Source of the DNA: JAFIEN01 sp051859505
GTDB taxonomy: Bacteria; Pseudomonadota; Alphaproteobacteria; Rhodobacterales; Rhodobacteraceae
DNA length: 64,000 nucleotides
Assembly (NCBI GenBank): GCA_051859505.1
Contig: JBHYFN010000013.1
Coordinates: forward strand, 1-64,000
Direction: 5' to 3'
Both the position numbers and the translations under genes were made by a program. The notes beneath the pieces were generated by a model that did no database searches, was not told where the DNA came from, and saw only the letters and a list, made by a program, of their open reading frames with translations. Below, in pieces: positions 7,154 through 15,176 of this stretch; the stretch's first letter is position 1; every line of letters begins with the position of its first letter.

Positions 7154-7458
7154 CAGATGCAGTTTTCGGTCAGCACCCTGATCGCGCCGCTCTGCGCCAC
7201 TTCGGCGCGGCCCTGGGCGGCAAGTTGCGGCGTGATCTCGATCAGATCGGCCTGGGTCAGATTGGCACGGATCAGGATGTCACCCACATTGTCGGCGGTC
7301 AGCAGACAGCCATTGGCCTCGATCGCCGCGATCAGCGCATCCTGCGGCGTGGCGGGAACCACCGGCGGCGCCGATGCAGGGCCCACAAGGCCGGGCGCAC
7401 AAGCGGAAAGCGCCAGCAGCGCAAGGGCGGAAACGGCCACCATGGGGCGGGTCAACAT
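7153..7458 (-). CDS. Small lipoprotein, distant paralogue of the two-cysteine proteins
   Basis: This protein of about 101 residues has a lipobox (ALLALSAC) and therefore a probable lipid anchor. The ATG at 7458 has AGGGAG six bases upstream; upstream in-frame starts are worse placed. The mature part (DALIAAIEANGCLLTADNVGDILIRANL) aligns by eye with the secreted paralogues (VAALLTAMEEGGC..TTENMNEILAASGL), including the two conserved cysteines (NGC and the C-terminal ENCI). A family of three related genes is thus embedded between nuoD and nuoE. Function unknown. Confidence 0.7.
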   Translation of the reverse strand: MLTRPMVAVSALALLALSACAPGLVGPASAPPVVPATPQDALIAAIEANGCLLTADNVGDILIRANLTQADLIEITPQLAAQGRAEVAQSGAIRVLTENCI

Positions 7459-7475
7459 CGGCATCTCCCTTTCGA

Positions 7476-7877
7476 TCAAACCGGACAACCGGGCGCGATC
7501 AGACGCTCGGCTCCGTCAGCATAGACAAGACGACCGGCATCTTCCAGCGCCTCCGCGCCATCGCCCAGCACGTCGTTTGTGGCGGCGATGAACGCGCTCC
7601 GCTCTGCCTCGGCGGGGGTCAGGCCAAGCGCCCGGTCAAGCCGGGCGAAAAGCGCCGCGTTGAACCGGGCGAGATCGGCGTCCCGCGCCACACAGCCCTC
7701 GGCGATCCAGGCCGCCTCGACCAGCGCGACGCGCTCGGGCAGCGACAGCGCCTCGATCCGGGCCAGTTTCGCGGCGCTTTCCTCGCTCAGCGGGCCTTCG
7801 TTCAGCGCCGCCTCGCCGCTGGTTTCCATGCAGGCCCCCAATGCCAGAACGGCCGCAAGAGCGAGCAGGGCCCTCAC
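7476..7877 (-). CDS. Lipoprotein directly after nuoD
   Basis: This 133-residue predicted lipoprotein (lipobox LALGAC, Cys16) begins with GTG overlapping the nuoD stop as GTGA, so it is translationally coupled to nuoD. The mature domain is helical (SEESAAKLARIEALSLPERVALVEAA) with cysteines in AEGCVA and the C-terminal APGCPV. The spacing of the two cysteines recalls the smaller paralogues downstream, but similarity is weak. It would be anchored on the periplasmic side of the inner membrane or in the outer membrane. Function unknown. Confidence 0.7.
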   Translation of the reverse strand: MRALLALAAVLALGACMETSGEAALNEGPLSEESAAKLARIEALSLPERVALVEAAWIAEGCVARDADLARFNAALFARLDRALGLTPAEAERSAFIAATNDVLGDGAEALEDAGRLVYADGAERLIAPGCPV

Positions 7878-9091
7878 CGGTCGATCTCGCCAAACACCAC
7901 ATCCATCGTGCCGATGATCGCGGCCACATCGGCCAGCTGGTGGCCGGTGGCGATATGGTCCATCGCCTGCAGATGCAGGAAACCGGGGGCGCGCAGCTTG
8001 GCGCGGTAGGGCCGGTTGGTGCCGTCGGCCACGAGGTAGACGCCGAATTCGCCCTTGGGCGCCTCGACCGCGGCATAGACCTCGCCCGCCGGCACCTTGA
8101 AGCCTTCGGTATAGAGCTTGAAGTGATGGATGAGCGCCTCCATCGAGGTCTTCATCTCGGCCCGCGCGGGGGGCGTGATCTTGCCTCGCGCCAGCACCTC
8201 GCCCGGCTCGGCGCGCAGCTTCGCGCAGGCCTGCCGGATGATCGAGGTCGATTCGCGCATTTCGGCCATGCGGACGAGGTAACGGTCATAGCAATCGCCG
8301 TTCTTGCCGACGGGCACCTTGAAGTCGAATTCGTCGTAGCATTCATAGGGCTGCGCGCGCCGCAGATCCCAGGCCAGGCCCGAGCCGCGCACCATCACGC
8401 CCGAGAAGCCCCATTTCTGGATCTCGTCCTCGGTCACGACGCCGATATCGACATTGCGCTGCTTGAAGATGCGGTTTTCGGTCAGCAGCCCGTCGATATC
8501 GTCGATGACCTTCGGAAATTCCTGCGCCCAGGTGTCGATATCCTCGATCAGCTCGGGCGGCAGATCCTGATGCACGCCGCCGGGGCGGAAATAGGCGGCA
8601 TGGAGCCGCGCCCCGCAGGCGCGTTCGTAGAAGATCATCAGCTTCTCGCGCTCTTCGAAGCCCCACAAGGGCGGGGTCAGCGCGCCCACATCCATCGCCT
8701 GGGTGGTCACGTTCAGCAGGTGGTTCAGCACGCGCCCGATCTCGGAATAGAGCACGCGGATCAGGCTGGCGCGGCGCGGCACCTCGACCCCGGTGAGCTT
8801 CTCGATGGCCAGGCACCAGGCATGTTCCTGGTTCATCGGTGCGACGTAATCCAGCCGGTCGAAATAGGGCAGGTTCTGCAGATAGGTGCGGCTTTCCATC
8901 AGCTTTTCGGTGCCGCGATGCAGCAGGCCGATATGGGGATCGCAGCGCTCCACGATCTCGCCGTCCAGTTCGAGGACCAGACGCAGCACCCCGTGCGCCG
9001 CGGGATGCTGCGGGCCGAAGTTGATGTTGAAATTGCGGATCTTCTGTTCGCCGGTCAGCGTATCTTCAAAACCCTTCGCGCCGTCCATCAT
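7874..9091 (-). CDS. nuoD: NADH-quinone oxidoreductase subunit D
   Basis: NuoD (49-kDa subunit) forms the quinone-binding pocket of complex I together with NuoB. The 405-residue product has the family sequence NFGPQHPAAHGVLRL near the N-terminus, GLLHRGTEKLME, and the C-terminal DVVFGEIDR. The frame is open to 9121, but the ATG at 9091 overlaps the sulfotransferase stop as ATGA and gives the usual length. In most alphaproteobacteria nuoD follows nuoC directly; here a sulfotransferase gene is inserted with coupled overlaps on both sides. Confidence 0.97.
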   Translation of the reverse strand: MMDGAKGFEDTLTGEQKIRNFNINFGPQHPAAHGVLRLVLELDGEIVERCDPHIGLLHRGTEKLMESRTYLQNLPYFDRLDYVAPMNQEHAWCLAIEKLTGVEVPRRASLIRVLYSEIGRVLNHLLNVTTQAMDVGALTPPLWGFEEREKLMIFYERACGARLHAAYFRPGGVHQDLPPELIEDIDTWAQEFPKVIDDIDGLLTENRIFKQRNVDIGVVTEDEIQKWGFSGVMVRGSGLAWDLRRAQPYECYDEFDFKVPVGKNGDCYDRYLVRMAEMRESTSIIRQACAKLRAEPGEVLARGKITPPARAEMKTSMEALIHHFKLYTEGFKVPAGEVYAAVEAPKGEFGVYLVADGTNRPYRAKLRAPGFLHLQAMDHIATGHQLADVAAIIGTMDVVFGEIDR

Positions 9092-9987
9092 GCCCTCGCC
9101 CTCGCCAGCGTGTCCTGCCACTCCTGTGGCAGGGGGCCCATCTCGCGGGCCGCCCAGTCATAGTGTTCCTTCAGGAATCCCACGGCCTTGGCCGCCAGAT
9201 CCTCGCGCAGGGCCACGGCGGGCCCTTCATGCGGGCGCGCCTCGCCCTCGGCCGGATGGTCGCTCAGCCCCAGCCAGCCGCACATCGCCCGCCAGCCTTC
9301 GGCCGTGACCAGCCGTTCGATGAATTCCACGCGCAGCGCGCCTTCGGGCAAGGCCGCGCGCAGCCGCGCGACGATGGCCGGATAATCTCCACGCTCAAGG
9401 ATATGCGTCTCTTGCCCGCGGTGCAGGATGCGCCAGAGCGTCGCATTGGCCTTCTGCCCGACCTCCTGCCCCGGCTGGCGCTGGCGCACGGCCTGCATGC
9501 GCACATGGCTCCAGAGCCGGGCCAGCGGATCGCGGATCAGATAGACAAAGCGCGTCAGGCCCGAGACCCGCGCCATCCGCAAAAGCCTGGTTTCGGGCAA
9601 AAGCGCATAGGCGGGCGTCATGTCGGCCACCAGCCGTTTTTCGCCCAGACCGTCGCGCATCCAGTCGCGATAGCCCCGGTCGCCCTCGCGCGCGCCTTCC
9701 AGAACGGCGATCAGCCCAGACATATCCGCGATGCGGCGGCGCATGTTGGCGGCTTTCCAGCCGATCCCGGCGGCCTCGGCCGCGGCCCGCTCGGCCTCGA
9801 ACCCGGCCAGCCGCGCGCGATAGGCGGCAACCTGGCGCTCCTGCGCTTCGGGCGCGAAGGTATCCCAGTAATGCAGCTCCTTGACCGCGCGCAGATGGCA
9901 CTCGGGATGGTCGTGCAGGGCGCGGTAGAACCACGAGGTGCCGGCCTTGGTCGCGCCGAGGCAGTAAAGGTGGACGGGCTCGCTCAC
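9088..9987 (-). CDS. Sulfotransferase family protein inside nuo operon
   Basis: This 299-residue cytosolic protein resembles PAPS-dependent sulfotransferases. The 5'-phosphosulfate loop GATKAGTSWFYRAL is at about residues 11-24 and the 3'-phosphate site RDPLARLWSH at about 152-161. Such enzymes transfer sulfate from PAPS to carbohydrate, lipid or protein acceptors; the acceptor here is unknown. It starts with GTG overlapping the nuoC stop (GTGA) and ends in an ATGA overlap with nuoD, so it must be on the nuo transcript. A sulfotransferase is not a complex I component in any system I know. Note the assimilatory pathway at 22-27 kb uses APS, so PAPS supply is not evident in this window. Confidence 0.88.
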   Translation of the reverse strand: MSEPVHLYCLGATKAGTSWFYRALHDHPECHLRAVKELHYWDTFAPEAQERQVAAYRARLAGFEAERAAAEAAGIGWKAANMRRRIADMSGLIAVLEGAREGDRGYRDWMRDGLGEKRLVADMTPAYALLPETRLLRMARVSGLTRFVYLIRDPLARLWSHVRMQAVRQRQPGQEVGQKANATLWRILHRGQETHILERGDYPAIVARLRAALPEGALRVEFIERLVTAEGWRAMCGWLGLSDHPAEGEARPHEGPAVALREDLAAKAVGFLKEHYDWAAREMGPLPQEWQDTLARARA

Positions 9988-10583
9988 GCCTCTTTCTCGT
10001 CGCCGGGCAGGATGTATTTCGCGCCCTCCCAGGGGCTGAGGAAATCGAACTGGCGGTATTCCTGCACCAGCTTCACCGGCTCATAGACGACGCGCTTCTG
10101 CACTTCGTCATAGCGCACCTCGGTATAGCCGGTGGTGGGAAAGTCCTTGCGCAGGGGAAAGCCGCGAAAGCCGTAGTCGGTCAGGATCCGGCGCAGGTCG
10201 GGATGGCCCGAGAACAAAAGGCCGAACATGTCGAAGACCTCGCGCTCGAACCAGTTTGCGCTGGGGTGCACTTCGATGATCGAGGGCACCATCTCGTCCT
10301 CGCGGGCCTTGAGGCGCAGGCGGATGCGATGGTTCTGGTACATCGAGAGCAGGTGATAGACCACATCGAACCGCTCGGGCCGTTCGGGATAGTCGACGGC
10401 GGTGATATCCACCAGGGTCGAGAACTTGCAGCCATTGTCGAGCTTGAGGAATTCGACAAGCGACAGGATCGCCGAGGGCACGACATCGACCGTCAGCTCG
10501 CCCTGCGCGACCGACCAGCCCAGAACGGCATTGGGCTGCTTGAGTTCGATATGGGTGCCAAGCTCGGTCAGGGCTTCCGACAT
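9984..10583 (-). CDS. nuoC: NADH-quinone oxidoreductase subunit C
   Basis: NuoC (30-kDa subunit) is part of the connecting module between the NADH arm and the membrane arm. The 199-residue product carries the family sequence YHLLSMYQNHRIRL, WFEREVFDMFGLLFSGHPDLRR (family signature ERExxDMFG) and the C-terminal DFLSPWEG. The frame is open to 10787, but ATG 10583 has AAGGAA upstream and yields the expected MSEALTELG start. It follows nuoB by 37 bases and overlaps the sulfotransferase start by four. Confidence 0.97.
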   Translation of the reverse strand: MSEALTELGTHIELKQPNAVLGWSVAQGELTVDVVPSAILSLVEFLKLDNGCKFSTLVDITAVDYPERPERFDVVYHLLSMYQNHRIRLRLKAREDEMVPSIIEVHPSANWFEREVFDMFGLLFSGHPDLRRILTDYGFRGFPLRKDFPTTGYTEVRYDEVQKRVVYEPVKLVQEYRQFDFLSPWEGAKYILPGDEKEA

Positions 10584-10620
10584 TGCGGCGGTTCCTTGCA
10601 TCTGGTGTCCGGCGCCGGGC

Positions 10621-11154
10621 CTAGCGGACGATGGTGCCGGTGCGGCGGATCTTGCGCTGCAGCTGGAGGATTCCGTAAAGCAGCGCCTCGGCCGTGGGCG
10701 GGCAGCCGGGGACATAGATATCGACCGGCACGATCCGGTCGCAGCCGCGCACCACGGAATAGCTGTAGTGGTAATAGCCCCCGCCATTGGCGCAGGATCC
10801 CATCGAGATCACGTAACGCGGCTCGGGCATCTGGTCATAGACCTTGCGCAGCGCGGGCGCCATCTTGTTGGTCAGGGTGCCGGCCACGATCATCACATCC
10901 GACTGGCGGGGCGAGGCGCGGGGCGCCACGCCGAAACGTTCGGCATCATAGCGCGGCATCGAGGTATGCATCATCTCGACCGCGCAGCAGGCAAGGCCGA
11001 AGGTCATCCAGTGCAGGGAACCGGTGCGCGCCCAGTTGATGATATCGGCGCTCGAGGTGACAAGGAAACCCTTGTCCTGCAGTTCGGCATTCAGGCCGGC
11101 CGCGGCATGGTCCAGATCGACACCGGCCGTATTCGCCCCCGTCATCACTGCCAT
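10621..11154 (-). CDS. nuoB: NADH-quinone oxidoreductase subunit B
   Basis: NuoB carries [4Fe-4S] cluster N2, the last electron donor to quinone. With start 11154 the product is 177 residues. The N2 ligands are the tandem C56-C57 (LACCAVE), C121 (SMGSCANGG) and C151 (VPGCPPT). The start is either ATG 11154 (MAVMTG, overlapping nuoA by ten bases) or ATG 11145 (TGATG overlap with the nuoA stop). The sequence is close to Paracoccus and Rhodobacter NuoB as I recall them. Confidence 0.98.
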   Translation of the reverse strand: MAVMTGANTAGVDLDHAAAGLNAELQDKGFLVTSSADIINWARTGSLHWMTFGLACCAVEMMHTSMPRYDAERFGVAPRASPRQSDVMIVAGTLTNKMAPALRKVYDQMPEPRYVISMGSCANGGGYYHYSYSVVRGCDRIVPVDIYVPGCPPTAEALLYGILQLQRKIRRTGTIVR

Positions 11155-11510
11155 TCCAGTGCCCCCTTCTTCCATTCATAGGCGAAACCGACCGTCAGCA
11201 CGGCCAGGAACACCATCATCGACCAGAAGGCCGCCATCGAGACCTCGCCGAAGGCGACGGCCCAGGGGAAAAGGAACGCCACTTCGAGGTCGAAGATGAT
11301 GAACAGGATCGACACGAGGTAGAAGCGCACGTCGAATTTCATCCGCGCATCGTCGAAGGCGTTGAAACCGCATTCATAGGCCGAGACCTTTTCGGGATCG
11401 GGATTGCGCACCGCGATCACGGCGGCGGCAAGGATCAGCAGGGCGCCCATGACGATGGCCAGGCCCAGAAAGACGATGATGGCAAGGTAATCCTGCACGA
11501 TATCCGGCAC
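11145..11510 (-). CDS. nuoA: NADH-quinone oxidoreductase subunit A
   Basis: NuoA is a membrane subunit of complex I with three transmembrane helices (about residues 8-30, 63-85 and 92-114). The conserved loop DPEKVSAYECGFNAFDDARM carries the cysteine that responds to the active/deactive transition in mitochondrial ND3. GTG 11510, with GGGA eight bases upstream, gives 121 residues, the length I recall for Paracoccus NuoA; the frame is open to 11552. It is the first gene of the operon, with about 250 non-coding bases upstream that must hold the promoter. Confidence 0.95.
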   Translation of the reverse strand: MPDIVQDYLAIIVFLGLAIVMGALLILAAAVIAVRNPDPEKVSAYECGFNAFDDARMKFDVRFYLVSILFIIFDLEVAFLFPWAVAFGEVSMAAFWSMMVFLAVLTVGFAYEWKKGALEWQ

Positions 11511-11697
11511 TGGCAGTTCCCTATGGCTTGGACAGGGGGCGGCGACGCCCATCCTGCCGACAGTCGTTGGCTGACCGCTGCTTACCCTCGGCCCTTGGGC
11601 CGGTCAACCGAAGGCAGTGTCGCAACTGCGGATTTAGGCCAGGCAAACACGCCCGCAAGCGCCCCGCCTCCAAACGAAGCGCGCGGGTGCCACCGGA
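11511..11697 (-). promoter_or_regulatory. Presumed nuo operon promoter region
   Basis: This is the non-coding stretch upstream of nuoA. Because nuoA is the first gene and the next gene upstream (DegT aminotransferase) is co-directional but 250 bases away, the main nuo promoter should lie here. I could not identify convincing -35/-10 hexamers. A short GGCCC-TTGGGCC-type inverted repeat occurs near 11590-11605. Confidence 0.35.
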
Positions 11698-11744
11698 GCC
11701 GGAATTTGCGCAAATTCCGGCCGAGATTTTGTGCAAAATCTCGG
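11698..11744. repeat. Pair of perfect AT-core palindromes upstream of nuoA
   Basis: Two abutting palindromes are seen. At 11698-11721 a 24-bp perfect palindrome has half-site GCCGGAATTTGC. At 11721-11744 perfect 11-bp arms CCGAGATTTTG surround TG. They sit between the DegT aminotransferase stop (11760) and the nuoA leader on the minus strand. Each would fold as a hairpin in RNA. The stems differ in sequence but share the GC-flank, AT-core layout. Confidence 0.9.
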
Positions 11745-11759
11745 TCCCCGGCCCGTCGG

Positions 11760-12977
11760 TCAGGCGCTTTCCCCGCCCTGCGCTGCGCCCGCCTGCCAGA
11801 CCGCGCCCACCTCGGCGCGGATGATCCGGGCGATCAGCGCGCAATCCTGAAGGCTGAAGGTCAGCGGCAGGCGCATGTCCACCAGCCCCGCCAGAACCCG
11901 GTCGGTCCGGGGCAGCTGCGGCACCGGCGCATAGCGCCACGAATCGTAGCGCGAGGTGAAGCCCACGGGTTCCTCGGCGCCGAACCATTTGAGTTCCACC
12001 CCGCGCGCAAGGCAGCGCGCCAGCACCTCGCGCAGCGCCCCCGGCCGCCAGTCGGGCAGCAGGAACTGGAAGGACGAGGCCACGAACCCCTCGCGCGGGT
12101 CGCGGGTCGTCAGCCGCAGGCCGGGCGTGCCGCGCAGCCCCTCTTCCACCACGCGGTAGCGTTCGTTCCAGCGTGCGGCCTGTTCGGCCAGCCTGTGCAG
12201 CTGCGGGCGCAGGATCGCCGCGCGCAGGTTGTCCATCCGGCCCGAGATGTTGGGGGTCTCAAAGCGCACCGCCTCGAAGGCCTCGGGCGGGGGGGCGGCA
12301 GGGTGGCGGGCATAGAACATGTAGCTGCCCGAGAGGACGATGGCGCGGGCCATCGCCTCGCGATCATCCGAGATGACGAAGCCCCCCTCGCCCGAATTCA
12401 CATGCTTGTAGGTCTGGGTCGAAAAGCACCCCATTCGCCCGAACCGCCCCGAGGGCGTGCCGTTCCAATGCGCCCCCATCGTATGGGCGCAATCCTCGAT
12501 CACCGCCACGCCCGCCGCATCGCAGATCGCCATCAGGCGCTCCATGTCGCAGATATGGCCGCGCATATGCGACAGAAGCAGCACCCGCGCCTGCCCTGCT
12601 TTCGCGGCCAGATCGTCAAGGTCGATGGTCAGATCCTCGGTCACCTCGACATAGACCGGGACCGCCCCCACCGCCGCAATGGCGCCCGGCACCGGGGCCA
12701 GCGTGAAGGCGTTGGACAGCACCCGATCCCCCGGCCCCACACCCAGCGCGCGCAGGGCCGTCGTCATCGCCACCCCGCCCGAGGCGACGGCAAGGCAGTA
12801 TTTCGCCCCCGTCAGCGCGGCGAATTCCTCCTCCAGCAGCGCCGCCTCGGCCACCTCGCCGGGGGCGGTGTTGTAGCGGTGCAGACGGCCGTGGCGCAGG
12901 ACGGCCAGCGCCGCCTCGATCCCCTCCTCGGGGATCGGCTCCTGCTGGGTGAACTGGCCGGTGAATACCTCGGTCAT
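11760..12977 (-). CDS. DegT/DnrJ/EryC1/StrS family aminotransferase
   Basis: This 405-residue PLP-dependent aminotransferase is of the type that aminates keto-sugars (or related keto compounds). The PLP lysine is K191 in STQTYKHVN, with the preceding CAHTMGAHWNG and the glycine-rich GEGGFV after it, as in this superfamily. GGGGAG four bases before ATG 12977 sets the start. No sugar-nucleotide genes lie next to it; its neighbours are nuo and phosphoglycolate phosphatase, so the substrate cannot be inferred. It may share a transcript with gph, 66 bases upstream. Confidence 0.85.
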   Translation of the reverse strand: MTEVFTGQFTQQEPIPEEGIEAALAVLRHGRLHRYNTAPGEVAEAALLEEEFAALTGAKYCLAVASGGVAMTTALRALGVGPGDRVLSNAFTLAPVPGAIAAVGAVPVYVEVTEDLTIDLDDLAAKAGQARVLLLSHMRGHICDMERLMAICDAAGVAVIEDCAHTMGAHWNGTPSGRFGRMGCFSTQTYKHVNSGEGGFVISDDREAMARAIVLSGSYMFYARHPAAPPPEAFEAVRFETPNISGRMDNLRAAILRPQLHRLAEQAARWNERYRVVEEGLRGTPGLRLTTRDPREGFVASSFQFLLPDWRPGALREVLARCLARGVELKWFGAEEPVGFTSRYDSWRYAPVPQLPRTDRVLAGLVDMRLPLTFSLQDCALIARIIRAEVGAVWQAGAAQGGESA

Positions 12978-13043
12978 GGCTCTCCCCCCATCGGCATGGC
13001 TGGGCCGCACCCTGCCCCAGGCCCGCGCGGTTTTCCAGCACCC

Positions 13044-13718
13044 TCAGAGGTTCAGGGCCGCGACCGCTCCGTCAAGCTCGTCGAAATGGCCGATCAGCGC
13101 TTCGGGCGCGAGGGCCGCCATATCCCCGCCCGCAGGCCCGAAGGTGACAAGGATCGAGGGCGCGCCGGCGGCACGGGCCGTGGTCCGGTCGGTCTCCGAA
13201 TCGCCCACGAGGCAGGTGCGCGACAGATCACCCCCCAGGCGGCGCACCGTTTCGAAGAGCGGCGCGGGGTCGGGCTTGATGACGCTCAGACACCCCGCCC
13301 CCACCAGCGCGCCGAAAGCCTCGCGCACGCCCAACCGCTGCATCAGTGCCTCGGCCAGATGGGTGGGCTTGTTGGTGCAGATCCCCACGCCATAGCCCTG
13401 CAGCTTGAGCCGCTCCACCGCCTCCATCGCGCCGGGGTAAAGCCGCGTGTGCCGGTCGATCCCTTCGGCGTAATGCACCAGAAGGTTGGGATATTCCCGC
13501 GCCACATCGGCCTCGCCATGCCCCCCCGCATGCCCGCCGATCCGCGAGAACCCCAGCCGCAGCATCGCCCGCCCGCCGCGCAGCGCGGTGGCCGCGTCCT
13601 GCTCGGGGTCCAGCGGCGCGCCCAGCCCCAGCCCCTCGAAACAGGCATTGGCCGCCGCCACCAGATCGCGGGAAGTATCGGCCAGAGTGCCGTCCAGATC
13701 GAAGATCACCGTGCGCAT
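13044..13718 (-). CDS. gph: Phosphoglycolate phosphatase
   Basis: This 224-residue HAD-superfamily hydrolase hydrolyses 2-phosphoglycolate to glycolate. The nucleophile motif is FDLDGTLADT (D7 and D9), motif II is CTNKP, the lysine motif is IKPDPAP and the final acidic motif is VGDSETD. The length and the GxxxGxxxGxxx-like cap fit Gph. The start ATG 13718 begins the HAD motif at the expected distance; the longer frame upstream crosses the divergent glmU promoter. Other HAD phosphatases (e.g. pyrophosphatase PpaX-like) are possible alternatives. Confidence 0.85.
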   Translation of the reverse strand: MRTVIFDLDGTLADTSRDLVAAANACFEGLGLGAPLDPEQDAATALRGGRAMLRLGFSRIGGHAGGHGEADVAREYPNLLVHYAEGIDRHTRLYPGAMEAVERLKLQGYGVGICTNKPTHLAEALMQRLGVREAFGALVGAGCLSVIKPDPAPLFETVRRLGGDLSRTCLVGDSETDRTTARAAGAPSILVTFGPAGGDMAALAPEALIGHFDELDGAVAALNL

Positions 13719-13820
13719 GGGGCCACCTGTAACGATCCGTAAGGGGATGTGAAGCCCCCTGCCCTTGCGGTAAGCCTGCAACCGGGTAAGAGCGCGACAA
13801 CAAACGGGCAAGGGGCGGTC

Positions 13821-15173
13821 ATGCAGGTAAATCTGGTCATTCTGGCGGCGGGCCAGGGCACGCGGATGAATTCCGACAGGCCCAAGGTCCTGCACGAGAT
13901 CGCGGGCGCGCCTCTGGTGGTCCATGCGATGAAATCCGGCGCGGCGCTTGGCCCCGAACGCGTGGTCGTCGTGACCGGCGTGGGGGCCGATGCCGTGGCC
14001 CGCGCCGTGGCGGACTGGGACGAGGCCGCCTTCTGCGTGCGGCAGGAGGAACAGCTTGGCACCGGCCACGCCGTGCTGCAGGCGGGTGACATCCTCGCCG
14101 ATGCGCCCGGCGAAACCATCGTGCTATACGGCGACACCCCCTTCATCCGGCCCGAGACGCTGGAAGCGATGCTCGAGGCGCGCAGGCACCATGCCGTTGT
14201 CGTGCTGGGCTTCGAGGCCGCGGATCCCGGCCGCTACGGGCGGCTGGTGACGGAAGGCGAGATCCTGACCCGGATCGTCGAATTCAAGGATGCCGACGCG
14301 GCGACGAAGGCGATCAGCCTGTGCAACTCGGGCGTCGTGGCGGCGGATACGGGCGTGCTCATGTCGCTGCTGGCCGAAGTCACCAATGACAATGCCTCGG
14401 GCGAGTATTACCTGACCGACGTGGTCGAGATCGCCGCCCGGCGCGGCCTGACCTCGACCGTGGTGCGCTGCCCGGAAGAAGAGACGCTGGGCATCAACAC
14501 CCGCGCGCAACTCGTTGATGCGGAAGCCGCTTTTCAGGCGCGCGCAAGGGCCGAGCTGATCGAGGATGGCGTCACCCTGATCGCGCCCGAAACGGTCTTT
14601 CTTGCCCATGACACGGTGATCGGCCGCGATGCGGTGATCGAGCCCAATGTCGTCTTCGGCCCCGGCGTCACGGTGGAATCGGGCGCGCGCATTCGGGCGT
14701 TCTCGCATCTGGAAGGCTGCCACGTGTCGCGCGGGGCCACGGTCGGCCCGTTCGCGCGGCTGCGCCCCGGGGCGGAGCTGGCCGAGGATGTGCATGTCGG
14801 CAATTTCGTCGAGATCAAGAACGCGATTGTCGAGGACGGGGCCAAGATCAACCACCTGACCTATGTGGGCGATGCCAGCGTCGGCGCGAAATCCAATATC
14901 GGCGCGGGCACGATCACCTGCAATTACGACGGGGTGAACAAGCATCGCACCACAATCGGGCGCGGGGTCTTTGTCGGCTCGAACACGATGCTGGTCGCCC
15001 CTGTCACGCTTGGCGACGGGTCGATGACGGCAAGCGGATCGGTCATCACCGAGGATGTGCCGGAGGGCGGGCTTGGCATCGCGCGGGCGAAACAAAGCAA
15101 CAAGCCCGGTTTTGCCGAGCGGTTCTTCGACATCCTGCGCGCCGCAAAGGCCGCCAAGACCAAGGGGCATTAG
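13821..15173 (+). CDS. glmU: Bifunctional GlmU (GlcN-1-P acetyltransferase / UDP-GlcNAc pyrophosphorylase)
   Basis: GlmU makes UDP-N-acetylglucosamine for peptidoglycan and lipopolysaccharide. The 450-residue protein has an N-terminal nucleotidyltransferase domain (LAAGQGTRMNSDRPK at 8-22; QLGTGHA) and a C-terminal left-handed beta-helix acetyltransferase domain (HVGNFVEIKN, YVGDASVG, NYDGVNKHRT). ATG 13821 follows a GGGG-type site; the frame to 13749 crosses the leader. The gene is divergent from gph and is followed three bases later by glmS, so the two UDP-GlcNAc enzymes are in one operon. Confidence 0.98.
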   Translation: MQVNLVILAAGQGTRMNSDRPKVLHEIAGAPLVVHAMKSGAALGPERVVVVTGVGADAVARAVADWDEAAFCVRQEEQLGTGHAVLQAGDILADAPGETIVLYGDTPFIRPETLEAMLEARRHHAVVVLGFEAADPGRYGRLVTEGEILTRIVEFKDADAATKAISLCNSGVVAADTGVLMSLLAEVTNDNASGEYYLTDVVEIAARRGLTSTVVRCPEEETLGINTRAQLVDAEAAFQARARAELIEDGVTLIAPETVFLAHDTVIGRDAVIEPNVVFGPGVTVESGARIRAFSHLEGCHVSRGATVGPFARLRPGAELAEDVHVGNFVEIKNAIVEDGAKINHLTYVGDASVGAKSNIGAGTITCNYDGVNKHRTTIGRGVFVGSNTMLVAPVTLGDGSMTASGSVITEDVPEGGLGIARAKQSNKPGFAERFFDILRAAKAAKTKGH

Positions 15174-15176
15174 GCC

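Noticed and set aside
11523..13742. 739-residue plus-strand frame opposite the DegT aminotransferase and gph
   Set aside because: Shadow frame, Arg/His/Pro-rich, crossing the gph-glmU junction and the palindrome pair.
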